Assembly: GCA_036003885.1 (NCBI GenBank)
Contig: DASYSA010000165.1
Coordinates: 1 to 5,255 of the forward strand
Reading direction: 5' to 3'
DNA: 5,255 bases
Source: DASYSA01 sp036003885
GTDB lineage: Bacteria > Acidobacteriota > Blastocatellia > UBA7656
The translations under genes were made by a program, and so were the position numbers. Every line of letters begins with the position of its first letter. Position 1 is the first letter of the stretch. Of the stretch, positions 5,014 to 5,255 are shown piece after piece. The notes beneath the pieces are model-generated. The model worked only from the letters and a program-made list of their open reading frames with translations, was not told the DNA's origin and did not search any database.

Positions 5014-5077
5014 GGAGGCGTTCTGCGTTTCGCGTTCCTCGCGGCGTCAATCCTTGAACGATAAACGTCTAACGAAA
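5014..5077. repeat. Mirrored 7-bp repeat array upstream of the ABC gene
   Basis: The left half is a run of 7-mers: GGAGGCG, TTCTGCG, TTTCGCG, TTCCTCG, CGGCGTC (5014-5048). After 8 nt the right half has AACG every seven bases (AACGATA, AACGTCT, AACGAAA; 5057-5077), the complement of the CGTT phase on the left. It is a more degenerate version of the array at 2271-2383, with the same polarity: CGTT half, spacer, AACG half. Confidence 0.65.
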
Positions 5078-5097
5078 AATGCTGAGAGATCTCAATC

Positions 5098-5104
5098 AGG
5101 GAGG
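5098..5104 (+). promoter_or_regulatory. Ribosome binding site of the ABC ATPase gene
   Basis: AGGGAGG ends 5 nt before the TTG at 5110. It is the strongest ribosome site in the window and decides the TTG start, since no ATG or GTG lies at a suitable distance. Confidence 0.8.
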
Positions 5105-5109
5105 CAAGC

Positions 5110-5255
5110 TTGATCGAAGTTGATCACTTATCCAAGAGCTTTGGCAAGGCCCGGGCAGTGGACGACATCTCGTTCACTGTAGAAAAAGGCGAGATACTCG
5201 GATTTCTTGGACCAAATGGCGCCGGGAAGACGACTACGATGCGAATCCTGACAGG
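5110..5255 (+). CDS. ABC transporter ATP-binding protein, 5' fragment
   Basis: Only the first 48 codons are present; the gene runs off the right edge. The fragment begins IEVDHLSKSFG, with Phe11 in the A-loop position that stacks on adenine. It continues AVDDISFTVEKGEILGFLGPNGAGKTT, containing the Walker A motif GPNGAGKT (34-41), and ends MRILT. The wording closely follows ATPases of ABC-2 type exporters (the NatA, CcmA and GldA-like group), which pair with a separate membrane permease usually encoded just downstream. The substrate cannot be told. TTG is the start, supported by AGGGAGG five bases upstream and by the standard N-terminal length. It is transcribed away from glnA, probably from the promoter at 4801-4829. 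Confidence 0.93.
   Translation, partial: MIEVDHLSKSFGKARAVDDISFTVEKGEILGFLGPNGAGKTTTMRILT

Larger units (their letters stand above)
4381..5109. other. 729-bp divergent intergenic region, glnA to the ABC ATPase gene
   Basis: No credible gene lies here. From left to right it holds the glnA leader and promoter, a ~210-bp element with long inverted arms (4545-4754), a rightward promoter (4801-4829), a palindrome (4965-4997), a heptad array (5014-5077) and the ABC gene's ribosome site. Several open frames of 60-80 codons cross it (for example 4516-4752 and 4872-5057), but they run through repeats and palindromes and resemble no family I know. I see nothing assignable in 4840-4960 apart from G-rich runs. 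Confidence 0.7.

Noticed and set aside
4872..5057. 61-65 codon frames in the ABC gene leader
   Set aside because: Overlapping frames, low-complexity peptides that run into the heptad array, and no ribosome site; probably leader RNA rather than protein.

Overview
The window is a bacterial chromosomal segment of moderately high GC. It carries the distal part of a histidine biosynthesis operon (hisA, a small uncharacterised gene, hisF, hisI) on the + strand. This is followed by a convergent two-gene unit on the - strand, type I glutamine synthetase (glnA) then a DinB-family protein. The 5' end of an ABC transporter ATPase gene lies at the right edge on the + strand. No phylogenetic marker is present. 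The combination of an adenylylatable GS-I, a his cluster holding a small extra gene, and intergenic spaces full of short palindromes and 7-bp tandem repeats reminds me of soil Acidobacteriota (possibly Blastocatellia). That is a low-confidence impression, and heptad repeats also occur in cyanobacteria.

Layout. 1-113: intergenic, with a short palindrome and a 7-bp repeat array. 114-866: hisA. 890-1045: small basic/acidic protein gene. 1120-1926: hisF. 1939-2262: hisI, without a hisE domain. 2271-2383: heptad-repeat array between convergent genes. 2370-2882 (-): DinB-like gene. 2874-2971: mirrored heptad array that can fold into a 38-bp near-perfect hairpin. 2971-4380 (-): glnA, with a good sigma-70-like promoter at 4449-4476. 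4545-4754: a ~210-bp element with ~70-bp imperfect inverted arms, resembling a REP doublet or small non-autonomous element. 4801-4829: a near-consensus promoter pointing right. 4965-4997: a palindrome. 5014-5077: another heptad array. 5110-end: ABC ATPase gene starting with TTG behind a strong ribosome binding site.

How the genes work together. HisI (PRA-CH), HisA (ProFAR isomerase) and HisF (cyclase subunit of IGP synthase) cover consecutive middle steps of histidine synthesis. HisF normally consumes glutamine-derived ammonia delivered by HisH, and HisH and HisE are not in the window. GlnA makes that glutamine, but it is transcribed separately from its own promoter, so the adjacency need not mean co-regulation.

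The most unusual part is non-coding. All four intergenic spaces outside the his operon carry period-7 arrays whose unit differs from place to place, three of them with mirrored arms. Two of these arrays supply the stop codon and the start codon of the DinB gene. A hairpin made entirely of such units fills the gap between the glnA stop codon and the DinB start codon.
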